In this document: piece after piece, positions 1 through 10,508 of the stretch
Layout of the letters: the number at the start of each line of letters is the position of its first letter
Position numbering within the stretch: position 1 is the first letter of the stretch
The notes under the pieces: model-generated
What the model was told of the DNA's origin: nothing
Databases searched by the model: none
Seen by the model: only the letters and a program-made list of their open reading frames with translations
Translations under genes and position numbers: made by a program
Assembly: GCF_033978795.1 (NCBI RefSeq)
Contig: NC_084615.1
Coordinates: 24,604,479-24,668,478 of the forward strand
Reading direction: 5' to 3'
DNA: 64,000 nucleotides
From: Nerophis ophidion
Taxonomy: Eukaryota > Chordata > Actinopteri > Syngnathiformes > Syngnathidae

Positions 1-395
1 AACTAAAAACTTGTTGAAAAATGAACAAGTGATTCAATTATAAGTAATCATCAACTTAAAGTGCCCTCTTTGGGGATTGTAATAGAGATCCATCTGGATT
101 CTCGAACTTCATTCTAAACATTTCTTTACAAAAAAATAAATCTTTAACATCAATATTTATGGAACATGTCCACAAAAAATCTAGATGTCAACACTGAATA
201 TTGCATTGTTGAATTTTTTTTTCACAGTTTATGAACTTACATTCATATTTTGTTGAAGTATTATTCAATAAATATTTTTATAAAAGATTTTTGAATTGTT
301 GCTATTTTTTGAATATTTTTTTTAAATCTCACGTACCCCTTGGCATACCTTCAAGTACCCCCAGGGGTACGCGTACCCCCATTTGAGAACCACTG
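1..395 (+). mobile_element. hAT-type MITE, right part (GTTCTCAAC family)
   Basis: This is the right-hand part of a short non-autonomous DNA element; its left end lies outside the window. The sequence matches, almost base for base, the right halves of the copies at 10815-11459 and 54244-54852, including the shared line about 'ccctctttggggattg' and the end ...GAGAACCACTG. Full copies start CAGTGGTTCTCAAC, the inverse of this end, and carry 8-bp direct flanks, which is typical of hAT elements. It has no coding capacity. Confidence 0.75.
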
Positions 396-1531
396 CTCTA
401 AGTTATTTGTAAACGTCCCCTGAGCTCACAATGTACACAAACATGGCATTGATCCGGTAGCACCTCATCACTGTTTCAATGTTATTGTCAGCATGTCAAT
501 CAAGAACAATTTTAAACGTTTTACTTGAATGCATGTAATTTATTTGCCCTAAACCTGCTACTAGTTTTATCAAATGTTATTCCAGGATGTATTTTGGTAT
601 ACAGGTGCAGAAAATTACACTACATAAAGGCCAACATGTTCCTTTGTGTCTTTTTACCAAAGTTGACCTTTTTGCCACCGTATTGAGTTTTGCACTATCA
701 ATATTTAATGTTGCAACTTATGAAATATTATTTTTTTTATACATTTTTGTTTCTATACATATCTTATGGCACATTGCAATCTGCTGAGTTCAACCAAATG
801 TTGTAAAATAGAGTATATAGTGATTTTCCTCCTCAAACAGTTAATATAAAGATTTTCGATGTTATCAAACGTAATAACAAAATTTAAAAAATTGCTGAGT
901 ATCTAATTACTCTTACAATGAGGTAACTGAGTTACTTACTCATTTATTTTTTGGCAGAAGTCATTTGTTACTAACTAATTACTTTTTTAAGGGGAGATGA
1001 CCAACACTGCTTCCAGGTACAAGGGCTTGATGTGTTCACCCTCATAGCATGTTGCTATGCTTTTGTTTCGGGAGAAACGGAGTCTCTGATTTGCTAGAAG
1101 GCTCTATTTTTGAGCGTTTTTTATTAAAATACATCATCTTCCTGTGCATGCTTTCCATAAAAGAACAGTACTCTGTCAAAACATTGTATCACAAACTGTA
1201 GGAAGATCATTGTGTGTGCAGAACGAAAGGGGATTTAACCCCATACTTCAGATTTGACAAATGAAAAAGTAATTATGATTCCAGTAAACAATGAACATCA
1301 CACTGTTTAGAAAAAAAAAGAATTATGATTTTAAACATACTGTAAATATTCATACATTTACATATAATTAGAGCAAACATAAATGCACACATATAGCACA
1401 CAGTAGCTACTCTGGTACACTAGTCTGGTGCTCTTGTTTTAGATAATGAAAGAAGCTGTGCTTCAAACTGTTTCCGATGTTGCTTGTGGTGCTTGTTTTT
1501 GTGTTGTGTTCACATTTATCTTTTTTTCTAG
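396..1531. other. gopc intron, no gene seen
   Basis: This intronic stretch lies upstream of the first gopc exon in the window. Around 850-1015 an AT-rich segment rich in 'taactaattac' and 'ggtaactgagttac' looks like an old repeat, but I could not find its ends. The last 20 bases before 1532 are a good pyrimidine tract followed by AG. I see no exon or RNA gene here. Confidence 0.5.
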
Positions 1532-1707
1532 GAACAGGAGCTTGAGGCCAGCAAGAAGGAGAAATTGTCTGAAGCGAGACTAGAGGCTGACGTTAGACTG
1601 TACAAGAAAGAAAATGAGGCTCTTCGCCGTCACATGGCTGTACTTCAGGCTGAAGTGTACGGCGCTCGACTCGCTGCCAAGTACTTGGACAAGGAACTGG
1701 CTGGCAG
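1532..1707 (+). CDS. gopc: gopc exon: end of coiled coil
   Basis: The exon starts after a pyrimidine tract and AG (GAA CAG GAG) and ends at AG|GTAAGG in phase 2. It encodes a heptad-rich, charged helix containing KKENEALRRH and then AVLQAEVYGARLAAKYLDKE, a block that is nearly invariant in vertebrate GOPC and belongs to the coiled coil that mediates Golgi targeting and partner binding. All 58 codons are open. The exon before it is outside the window, so whether it starts in phase 0 rests on the reading frame alone. Confidence 0.94.
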
Positions 1708-2397
1708 GTAAGGAAATGTCTTTAAGTTGAGGTTTTGGTCAGTGTTTGCGGCTACACCATTTGTGTAGTGGGACGTGGCTTCGGAGGTGTCAGAATAACT
1801 TAATTTCCATAACTGGCTATTATGCATGAATTAAAAAAAAATCTGGTTAAAATAAATGTTACACTGTCACCTTTCATTTATCACTGTTAATTGGGTCCGG
1901 ACATGACTGTGGTACACATATTTTAGATTGTAGATTGTACTTACCAGTAGCCCAGGGCATCCTTTAAAAGTCGCTTGGCCACTAAATCATGGCCACAACG
2001 TGGAAATGCTTTGTCACATCCTAGGTAATTCCTCGATGTCACATCTTGGGTAATTTCTCCAAGTTAAAACTAGGCTTATGTGTGCTTAAACCATGGGCGT
2101 GGGTTGTTCTGCATACACTTTGCAGCTACGATAATTAGCTAAAGAGGAGAACCCTTTTTCTTGTCATCAAACATGAGAGCATGATGAAGATCTTATTCAA
2201 CCGTGATGTTGGCAATGCGTGTCTTGCGTTGTCATTCCACTTTGCTCATGCTAAAGCTGTGTTATTGATGTTGATGAAGTGCATCTTGACATAGTCAACT
2301 ACCCTTTGTATTGCCCAGACTGGTGAGCGCTGATAACTAAGATCAATATTGACTCTTGTTAGCAATAATGGCGCTATGAGTCATACCGAGTCCAGGT
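1708..2397. other. gopc intron, no gene seen
   Basis: This is the start of a 12.3-kb gopc intron (1708-13980). I recognise no gene or complete repeat before the transposon cluster that begins near 2398. Confidence 0.5.
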
Positions 2398-2463
2398 TAG
2401 GGATGGGCGATATGGCCTAAAATCCACATTGCAATGTATTTTACAGTCTCTTGTGATAATATA

Positions 2464-4043
2464 CAGTGGGGAAAAAAAGTATTTAGTCAGCCACCGATTG
2501 TGCAAGTTCTCCCACTTAAAATGATGACAGAGGTCTGTAATTTTTATCATAGGTACACTTCAACTGTGGGAGACAGAATGTGAAAAAAAATCCAGGAATT
2601 CACATTGTAGGAATTTTAAAGAATTTATTTGTGAATCATGGTGGAAAATATTTGGTCAATAACAAAAATTCAAGTCAATACTTTGTAATATAACCTTTGT
2701 TGGCAATAACAGAGGTCAAACAATTACTATAGGTCTTTACCAGGTTTGCACACACAGTAGCTGGTATTTTGGCCCATTCCTCTATGCAGATCTTCTCGAG
2801 AGCAGTGATGTATTGGGGCTGTCGCCGAGCAACACGGACTTTCAACTCCCTGAACAGATTTTCTTTGGGGTTGAGGTCTGGAGACTGACTAGGCCACTCC
2901 AGGACTTTCAAATGCTTCTTACGGAGCCACTCCTTCGTTGCCCGGTCGGTGTGTTTGGGATCATTGTCATGCTGGAAGACCCAGCCACGTTTCATCTTCA
3001 AAGGTCTCACTGATGGAAGGAGGTTTTGGCTCAAAATCTCACGATACATGGCCCCATTCATACTTTCCTTAACACGGATCAGTCATCCTGTCCCCTTAGC
3101 AGAAAATCAGCCCCAAAGCATGATGTTTCCACCCCCATGCTTCACAGTAGGTATGGTGGTCTTGGGATGCAACTCAGTATTCTTCTTCCTCCAGACACGG
3201 CGAGTTGAGTTTGTACCAAAAAGTTCTACATGACATTCTCCCAATCCTCTGCTGTATCATCCATGTGCTCTCTGGCAAACTTCAGACGGGCCTGGACATG
3301 CACTGGCTTAAGCAAGGGGACACGTCTGGCACTGCAGGATTTGATTCCCTGTCGGCGTAGTGTGTTACTGATGGTAACATTTGTTACTTTGGTCCCGGCT
3401 CTCTGCAGGTCATTCACCAGGTCCCTCCGTGTGGTTCTGGGAATTTTGCTCGCCGGTCTCTTGATCATTTTGACCCCACGGGATGAGAGCTTGCGTGGAG
3501 CCCCAGATCGAGGGAGATTATCAGTGGTCTTGTATGTCTTCCATTTTCTGATCCTTTCTCCCACAGTTGATTTTTTTCACACCAAGCTTCTTGCCCATTG
3601 TAAATTCACTCTTCCCAGTCTGGTGCAGGTTTACAATTCTTTTCCTGGTGTCCTTCGACAGCTCTTTGGTCTTGGCCATATTGGAGTTTCGAGTCTGACT
3701 GTTTGAGGCTGTGGACAGGTGTCTTTTATACAGATAACAAGTTCAAACAGGTTCCATTAATACAGGTAACGAGTGGAGGACAGAAGAGCTTCTTAAAGAA
3801 GAAGTTACAGGTCTGTGAGAGCCAGAGATATTCCTTGTTTGAAGTGACCAAATACTTATTTGCCACCATAATTTACAAATAAATTCTTTAAAATTCCCAC
3901 AATGTGAATTCCTGGATTTTTTTTCCAAATTCCGTCTCTCACAGTTGAAGTGTACCTATGATGAAAATTACAGACCTCTGTCAGCGTTTTAAGTGGGAGA
4001 ACTTGCACAATCGGTGGCTGACTAAATACTTTTTGCCCCACTG
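2464..4043 (-). mobile_element. Tc1-like transposon with TA target duplication
   Basis: The element of about 1.58 kb starts CAGTGGGG and ends CCCCACTG, with TA on both sides. Inside each end is a longer inverted repeat: 'tatttagtcagccaccgat' at the left is matched inverted at the right (4005-4030), and the copies of 'ccaggaattcacattg' near 2590 and 3895 are also inverted. It carries a broken transposase on the - strand. It lies inside an older repeat fragment within a gopc intron. Confidence 0.9.
2675..3682 (-). pseudogene. Tc1-like transposase, broken
   Basis: A Tc1/mariner DDE transposase would excise and reinsert the element at TA sites. The N-terminal part (start near 3682, then 3564-3226) shows the paired helix-turn-helix region and TTRRDLVNDLQRAG. 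The C-terminal part (3061-2675) holds the second catalytic Asp in FQHDNDPKHT and the Glu in LNPKENLF. A run of A near 3575 shifts the frame. After DTAEDWENVM at 3226 the usual WSDE block is missing and the frame resumes at ELFG-like sequence, so the first catalytic Asp has been deleted. The protein cannot be functional. Confidence 0.85.
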
Positions 4044-4098
4044 TATATCACAATATATTATTTGGTCTGTAAATGATGATCTAATTATTTCAAAACGT

Positions 4099-4578
4099 TT
4101 ACAAAGGCTCATAGTTTGGCGCCTGACTGCTGGGATATAGCGGTAAATGGTATAATTATAAACCGCAGTAAAATTACGGCTAGTTAGTAATATCGTTTAC
4201 AACTCTGCTTCGATTTTTAAACAGTTAAAGGCTCAATGCTGTACTGCACACTACGAGCTACATCGCAAACGTTAAAATGAATTGTATGACTTACTCATCA
4301 TTTGCCAAACACTGAGTAGGCAGTGATCCACTTAAAAATGGTTTATAGGAAAATCATGCTGTATTTTGTCAAAGGACAGTGGTGCCATTGTCTTACAGAA
4401 GAAGGCTAAGTTAGCTGCACAACAGCTTTTGTTAACATTACTAATGTATAATTTACACATTTCTAATCTGCTGTTATTTCGGTTTCATTGTCTTCAGCCT
4501 GAGTGCAGCTGAGATAGGTTCGAGCTCCCCCCGCGACCCCAAATGGGACAAGCGATAAGAAATGGATGGGTGGATGGG
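4099..4578 (+). repeat. Tandem duplication, unit 1 (about 480 bp)
   Basis: This unit begins 'ttacaaaggctcatagtttg' and ends in a retroposon-like tail 'aaatggatgggtggatggg'. Unit 2 begins at once with the same words and runs in the same order, with scattered substitutions. Both units share the middle words 'cactacgagctacat' and 'gccaaacactgagtaggca'. Confidence 0.85.
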
Positions 4579-5027
4579 TTACAAAGGCTCATAGTTTGGC
4601 TGCTGACTGCTTGGATGTAACGATAAACGGTATAATGATAAACCACGGTAAAATTCCGCATGATTAGTAATATAGTTTACAACTCCGCTTCAAGTTGTAA
4701 ACAGTTAAAGGCTCAAGGCTGTAAGGTACACTACGAGCTACATTGTAAACGTTATAACGAATTGCATGACTGACTCGTCCATTGCCAAACACTGAGTAGG
4801 CACTAATCCACTTAAAAGTAGTTTATAGGAAAATCATACTGTATTTTGTCAAAGGACGGTGATGCCATTGTCTCACAGTAGAAGGCTAAGTTAGCTACAC
4901 AAGAACTCGAGCTAACATGTCTAAACTACTGTTATTACTTTTGGTTTCATTGTCTTCAGCCAGAGTGCAACTGGGAAAGGCTCCAGCACCCCCGTGACCC
5001 TGAAAGGGAGAAGTGGTAAAAAATGGA
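4579..5027 (+). repeat. Tandem duplication, unit 2 (about 450 bp)
   Basis: This is a direct copy of 4099-4578 with similar content throughout. It ends in a LINE/SINE-like tail (ccagcacccccgtgaccctg ... aaatggatggatg), whose 'gtgcaactgggaaaggctcc' motif is the common 3' segment of fish RTE-related non-autonomous elements. Because each unit ends in such a tail, either the whole repeat duplicated, or two related insertions landed head to tail. Confidence 0.82.
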
Positions 5028-5471
5028 TGGATGTCTCCTCCATTGCCATAGATGGTAGTCACAAAACCCATCTTAAATTGTATTTTTTTCGGAAAATCCA
5101 TCATAATGTGAAAGTTTGTGACGCATGACTCGTCTTGGCACACACTCGAAGCGACTTCTTCGGATTGGAAGGCACATTGCAGCAAAACAAAAAAAGTTAG
5201 CCAGATACTTGTTACTTTTGGCGGAACTGGTTAATCCCAATGGTTACCTAGAAGGCAAAGAAAAGAGAAAAACAAGTGTGTTCTTTTCTCACATAAGAAT
5301 TGTGCGTGATGGGCAAAATCCCCACCTCACATAGACTCTATCGTAAACAGAGTATTATGTACATTTATTTACAAGTTAAAATGCATTAAAAAGCAAACTA
5401 ACAGATGTGTTCAAATGAATTATTGGCAAAATTCCCCAAAAAAGTGCACTTCCCCTCTAAAGCAGAAATAT
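5028..5471. other. gopc intron, old repeat, no gene
   Basis: The words 'gggcaaaatccccacctc' (5310) and 'ggcaaaattccccaaaaaag' (5426) recur in related form near 30897 after the CTCATAAT sites, so this stretch appears to belong to an old dispersed family. I see no coding potential. Confidence 0.45.
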
Positions 5472-8434
5472 CCATCCATCCATCTTCTTCCGCTTATCCG
5501 AGGTCGGGTCACGGGGGCAGCAGCCTAAGCAGGGAAGCCCAGACTTCCCTCTCCCCAGCCACTTCGTCTAGCTCTTCCCGGGGGATCCCGAGGCGTTCCC
5601 AGGCCAGCCGGGAGACATAGTCTGGGAAGACGTGTCCTGGGTCTTCCCCGTGGCCTCCTACCAGTTGGATGTGCCCTAAACACCTCCCTCGGGAGGCGTT
5701 CGGGTGGCATCCTGACCAGATGCCCGAACCACCTCATCTGGCTCCTCTCGATGTGGAGGAGCAGCGGCTTTACTTTGAGTTCCTCCCGGATGGCAGAGCT
5801 TCTCACCCTATCTCTAAGGGAGAGCCCCGCCACACGGTGGAGGAAACTCATTTCGGCCGCTTGTACCCGTGATCTTATCCTTTCGGTCATGACCCAAAGC
5901 TCATGACCATAGGTGAGGATTGGAACGTAGATCGACCGGTAAATTGAGAGCTTTGCCTTCCGGCTCAGCTCCTTCTTCACCACAACGGATCGGTACAACG
6001 TCCGCATTACTGAAGACGCCGCACCGATCCGCCTGTCGATCTCACGATCCACTCTTCCCCCACTCATGAACAAGACTCCTAGGTACTTGAACTCCTCCAC
6101 TTGGGGTAGGGTCTCCTCCCCAACCCGGAGATGGCACTCCACCCTTTTCCGGGAGAGAACCAAGGACTCTGATTTGGAGGTGCTGATTCTCATTCCGGCC
6201 GCTTCACACTCGGCTGCGAACCGATCCAGTGAGAGCTGAAGATCCCGGCCAGATGAAGCCAACAGGACCACATCGTCTGCAAAAAGCAGAGACCTAATCC
6301 CGCGGCCACCAAACCGGAACCCCTCAATGCCTTGAATGCGCCTAGAAATTCTGTCCATAAAAGTTATGAACAGAATCGGTGACAAAGGGCAGCCTTGGCG
6401 GAGTCCAACCCTCACTGGAAACTTGTCCGACTTACTGCCAGCAATGCGGACCAAGCTCTGACACTGATCGTACAGGGATCGGACTGCCACAATAAGACAG
6501 TCTGATACCCCATACTCTCTGAGCACTCCCCACACGACTTCCCGAAGGACACGGTTGAATGCCTTCTCCAAGTCCACAAAGCACATGTAGACTGGTTGGG
6601 CAAACTCCCATGCACCCTCAAGAACCCTGCCGAGAGTATAGAGCTGGTCCACAGTTCCACGACCAGGACGAAAACCACACTGTTCCTCCTGAATCCGAGG
6701 TTCGACTATCCGGCGTTGCCTCCTCTCCAGTACACCTGAATAAACCTTACCGGTAAGGCTGAGGAGTGTGATCCCACGATAGTTGGAACACACCCTCCGG
6801 TCCCCCTTCTTAAAGAGAGGGACTACCACCCCGGTCTGCCAATCCAGAGGTACCGCCCCCGATGTCCACGCGATGCTGCAGAGTCTTGTCAACCAAGACA
6901 GCCCCACAGCATCCAGAGCCTTAAGGAACTCCGGGCGGGTCTCATCCACCCCTGGGGCCTTGCCACCGAGGAGCTTTTTAACTACCTCAGCAACCTCAGC
7001 CCCAGAAATAGGAGAGTCCACCACAGATTCCCCAAGCACTGCTTCCTCATAGGAAGACGTGTTGGTGGGATTGAGGAGGTCTTCGAAGTATTCCTTCCAC
7101 CTATCCACAACATCCGCAGTTGAGGTCAGCAGAACACCATCCGCACCATACACGGTGTTGACAGTGCACTGCTTCCCCTTCCTGAGGCGGCGGATGGTGG
7201 TCCAGAATTGCTTCGAAGCCATCCGGAAGTCATTTTCCATGGCTTCCCCAAACTCTTCCCATGTCTGAGTTTTTGCCTCTGCGACCGCTGAAGCTGCACA
7301 CCGCTTGGCCTGTCGGTACCTGTCCACTGCCTCTGAAGTCCTATGAGCCAAAAGAACCCGATAGGACTCCTTCTTCAGCTTGACAGCATCCCTGACCGCT
7401 GGTGTCCACCACCGGGTTCTAGGATTACCGCCACGACAAGCACCAACTACCTTGCGGCCACAGCTCCGATCAGCCGCCTCGACAATAGAGGTGCGGAACA
7501 TGGTCCACTCGGACTCAATGTCCAGCACCTCCCTCGTGACATGTTCAAAGTTCCGCCGGAGGTGGGAATTGAAACTTTCTCTGACAGGAGACTCTGCCAG
7601 ACGTTCCCAGCAAACCCTCACAATGCGTTTGGGCCTGCCAGGTCTGTCCGGCATCCGCCCCCACCATCGCAGCCAACTCACCACCAGGTGGTAATCGGTA
7701 GAAAGCTACGCCCCTCTCTTCATCCGAGTGTCCAAAACATGAGGCCGCAAATCTGATGACAGAACTACAAAGTCGATCATGGAACTGCGGCCTAGGGTGT
7801 CCTGGTGCCAAGTGCACATATGGATACCCTTATGTTTGAACATGGTGTTTGTTATGGACAAACTGTGACAAGCACAGAAGTCCAATAACAAAACACCACT
7901 CTGGTTCAGATCCGGGCGGACATTCTTCCCAATCACGCCTCTCCAGGTTTCATTGTCGTTACCAACATGAGCGTTGAAGTCCCCTAGCAGAACAAGGGAA
8001 TCACCCGAGGGAGCACTCTCCAGTACTCCCTCGAGTGTACCCAGCTCAGCTCACATCGCACCCGACCTCTATGGCCCCTGCTATGGGTGGTGAGCCCATT
8101 GGAGGGGGGACCCACGTTGCCTCTTCGGGCTGTGCCCGGCCGGGCCCCATGGGTACAGGCCCGGCCACCAGGCGCTCGCCATCGTGCCCCACCTCCGGGC
8201 CTGGCTCCAGAGGGGGGCCCCGGTGACCCGCGTCCGGGCGAGGGAAATCTGGGTCCTTTGTTTTTACTTTTCATAGAGGTTTTCGAGCTGCTCTTTGTCT
8301 GGTCCCTCACCTAGGACCAGTTTGCCTTGGGAGACCCTACCAGGGGGCTTAAAGCCCCCGGACAACATAGCTCCTAGGATCATTGGGACACGCAAACTCC
8401 TCTACCACGGTAAGGTGGTAGCTCAGAGAGGAGA
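5472..8434 (-). mobile_element. RTE-clade LINE (Rex3/Expander-like), copy 1
   Basis: This is a nearly full-length non-LTR retrotransposon of about 2.96 kb on the - strand. Its 3' end is the (ATCC)n/GGAT tail at 5472, followed by the segment 'cttccgcttatccgaggtc' shared by all copies here. An 11-bp direct repeat, AGCAGAAATAT, flanks it at 5461-5471 and 8435-8445, marking a target-primed insertion. The 5' region has GC-rich leader sequence. Much of the endonuclease domain is deleted near 8035. It lies in the large gopc intron, antisense to gopc. Confidence 0.92.
5525..7936 (-). pseudogene. RTE LINE endonuclease/reverse transcriptase ORF
   Basis: The reverse transcriptase half is open for 719 codons from 7684 to 5525. 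It shows the fingers/palm motifs FKKGDRRVCSNYRGITLLS, CGFRPGRGTVDQL, FVDLEKAFNRV and the catalytic FADDVVLLAS, then a C-terminal region with SQMRWFGHLVRMPPERLPRE. The endonuclease end (7936-7706, LLLDFCACHSLSITNTMF) lies in another frame, so one frameshift near 7700 separates the domains. Just upstream, around 8035, most of the N-terminal endonuclease domain is missing, although the LGDFNAHV-type motif near 7960 survives. The RT is the least damaged of the three copies, but the whole polyprotein is broken. Confidence 0.88.
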
Positions 8435-8445
8435 AGCAGAAATAT

Positions 8446-8640
8446 TGTCACATTTTAATTTAGCGAGATTATGTGACTTAAAAATGAAGTATATAGTTTT
8501 ACTAAAAATAACTTTTATCTGAATGTTATTCTTAATTGAATACTGTTCATGAATGAAATAACCCTACACAGCAAGATAGCGTCACGGCTGTACTTCAGGA
8601 ATAAATGTTGTGTGGTTTGGATGAATTCCAGAATCAGGAT
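8446..8640. other. gopc intron, nothing recognised
   Basis: A short AT-rich intronic gap between two RTE pieces. I see no feature in it. Confidence 0.4.
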
Positions 8641-8757
8641 TATCCATCCAGCCATCCATCATTCTCCGCTTATCCGAGGTCAGGTACCGGGGGCAGCAGC
8701 CTAAGCAGGGAAGCCCAGACTTCCCGCTCCCCAGCCACTTCGTCCAGCTCCTCCACC
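8641..8757 (-). mobile_element. RTE LINE 3' fragment
   Basis: These roughly 117 bases repeat the 3' terminal segment of the RTE copy at 5472: ATCC tail, 'cttatccgaggtcaggtacc', 'agcctaagcagggaagccc' and 'ccccagccacttcgtccagc'. It is strongly 5' truncated, as is usual for LINE insertions. Confidence 0.88.
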
Positions 8758-8812
8758 GATCCCAATTCCATTTTCAATCATGCTTAACGATTTGGTTCTC
8801 AAAGATAATAAT

Positions 8813-9136
8813 AATAACGGATTATATTTATATAGCACTTTTCTAGAAACTCAAAGCACTTCACGGAGAAGTGAAAACCCATCATTCATTCACACCTGGT
8901 GATGGTAAGATACTTTCATAGCCACAGCTGCCCTGGGGTAGACTGATGGAAGCGTTGCTACCAGTTTGCGCCTACGGCCCCTCCGACAACCACCTTTCAT
9001 TCACCAGTGTGAGCGGCACTGGGGGCAAGGGTGAAGTGTCACAATGGCAGCGATTCAGATTGTAAGAGGCGGGGAGCGTACATGCAACCCTCTGGTTTCT
9101 GGCACGGCCGCTCTACCCACAACGCCATGCCGCCCC
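8813..9136 (-). mobile_element. tRNA-derived SINE
   Basis: Read on the - strand, the element starts with a tRNA-like head (GGGCGGCATGGCG...AGAGCGGCCGTGCCAGAAAC), with a position corresponding to the A box and a B-box-like segment. It ends in 'gctatataaatataatccgt' plus a short ATT repeat. Copies of the same family lie at 18649-18889 and 33078-33421. SINEs are transcribed by RNA polymerase III and moved by LINE proteins. I do not call this a functional tRNA gene. Confidence 0.8.
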
Positions 9137-9508
9137 GATTTATCGATTGTAATCGTTTCTCATTTGGATAAAATCATCACAAACATGTTAATTAGCGTTA
9201 ACTTTGTTTTGCTTATAAGAAATATGAATGTACAAACTCAACAGTGAGATCTTAAGAAGCCGACAATCCATGGGGGGTGAGTAAAACTATGTCAGTATGT
9301 GACAAATACAAGCAAGTAAATTCCAATAAAACTGTGCAAGATAGGCTCCTGCACCCCCCGCCACCCCGAAAGAGACAAGGGGTAGAAAATGGATGGATGG
9401 ATCTGTCAATTATGCAGCTATCAGCTATGAACATGAACCATTATTATTCACAAATGTAAGCATATATGTTTTTTTCAGGAAGGTTATGAGATTATTTTTG
9501 ACCAATTA
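9137..9508. other. gopc intron with a retroposon tail
   Basis: The only recognisable part is 9341-9405, 'ggctcctgcaccccccgcca' followed by 'aaatggatggatgg', which is the 3' tail shared by RTE-related non-autonomous elements. The rest shows nothing. Confidence 0.55.
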
Positions 9509-9729
9509 CAAAACCTGTTTCCATATAAATTGGGAAATTGTGTTTGATGTAAATATAAACGGAATACAATGATTTGCAAATCCTTTTCAACCCATATTCA
9601 ATTGAATGCACTACAAAGACAAGATATTTGATGTTCAAACTCATAAACTTTATTTTTTTTTTGCAAATAATAATTAACTTAGAATTTAATGGATGTAACA
9701 CGTGCCAAAGTAGTTGGGAAAGGGCATGT

Positions 9730-10500
9730 TCACCACTGTGTTCCGTCACCTTTTCTTTTAGCAACACTCAATAAACGTTTGGTAACTGAGGAAACTAATT
9801 GTTGAAGCTTTGAAAGTGGAATTCTTTCCCATTCTTGTTTTATGTAGAGCTTCAGTCGTTCAACAGTCTGGGGTCTCCGCTGTCGTATTTTACGCTTCAT
9901 AATGCGCCACACATTTTCCAAGGGAGACAGGTATGGACTGCAGGCGGGCCAGAAAAGTACCCGCACTCTTTTTTTTTTTACGGAGCCACACTGTTGTAAC
10001 ACGTCCTGAATGTGACTTGGCATTGTCTTGGTGAAATAAGCAGGGGCGTCCATGAAAATGACGATGCTTGGATGGCAACATATGTTGTTCCAAAACCTGT
10101 ATGTACCTTTCAGCATTAATAGTGCCTTCACAGATGTGTAAGTTACCCATGTCTTGGGCACTAACGCACCCCATGCCATCACAGATGCTGGCTTTTCAAC
10201 TTTGTGTCGATAACAGTCTGGATGGTTCGCTTCCCCTTTGGTCCGAATGACACAATCTCGAATATTTCCAAAAACAATTTGAAATGTGGACTCGTCAGAC
10301 CATAGAACACTTTTCCACTTTGCATCAGTCCATCTTGGATGATCTCGGGCCCAGTGAAGCCAGGGGCGTTTGTGGATGTTGTTGATAAATGGCTTTGGCT
10401 TTGCATAGTAGAGCATTAACTTGCACTTACAGATGTAGCGACAAACTGTATTGAGTGGCAGTGGTTTTCTAAAGTGTTTCTGAGCCCATGTGGTGATATC
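9730..10500 (-). pseudogene. Tc1-like transposase, C-terminal part
   Basis: The catalytic domain is recognisable: KWKSVLWSDESTFQ (first Asp), FHQDNAKSHSGR (second Asp, in another frame at about 9975-10020) and SPYLSPLENVW (Glu). The pieces fall in different frames, with at least two frameshifts between about 10190 and 9970, so the protein is dead. The missing N-terminus continues on the far side of the nested element at 12392. Confidence 0.85.
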
Positions 10501-10508
10501 CTTTAGAG

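Larger units (their letters stand above)
2398..4098. mobile_element. hAT-like fragment hosting a Tc1 element
   Basis: The segment 2398-2463 opens with TAGGGATGGGCGATATGG, which resembles the left terminus of fish hAT-type elements (compare TAGGGCTGGGCAATAT at 51085). It continues after the Tc1 insertion at about 4044-4098. I could not find a matching right terminus, so the element is truncated or its end has diverged. Confidence 0.4.
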
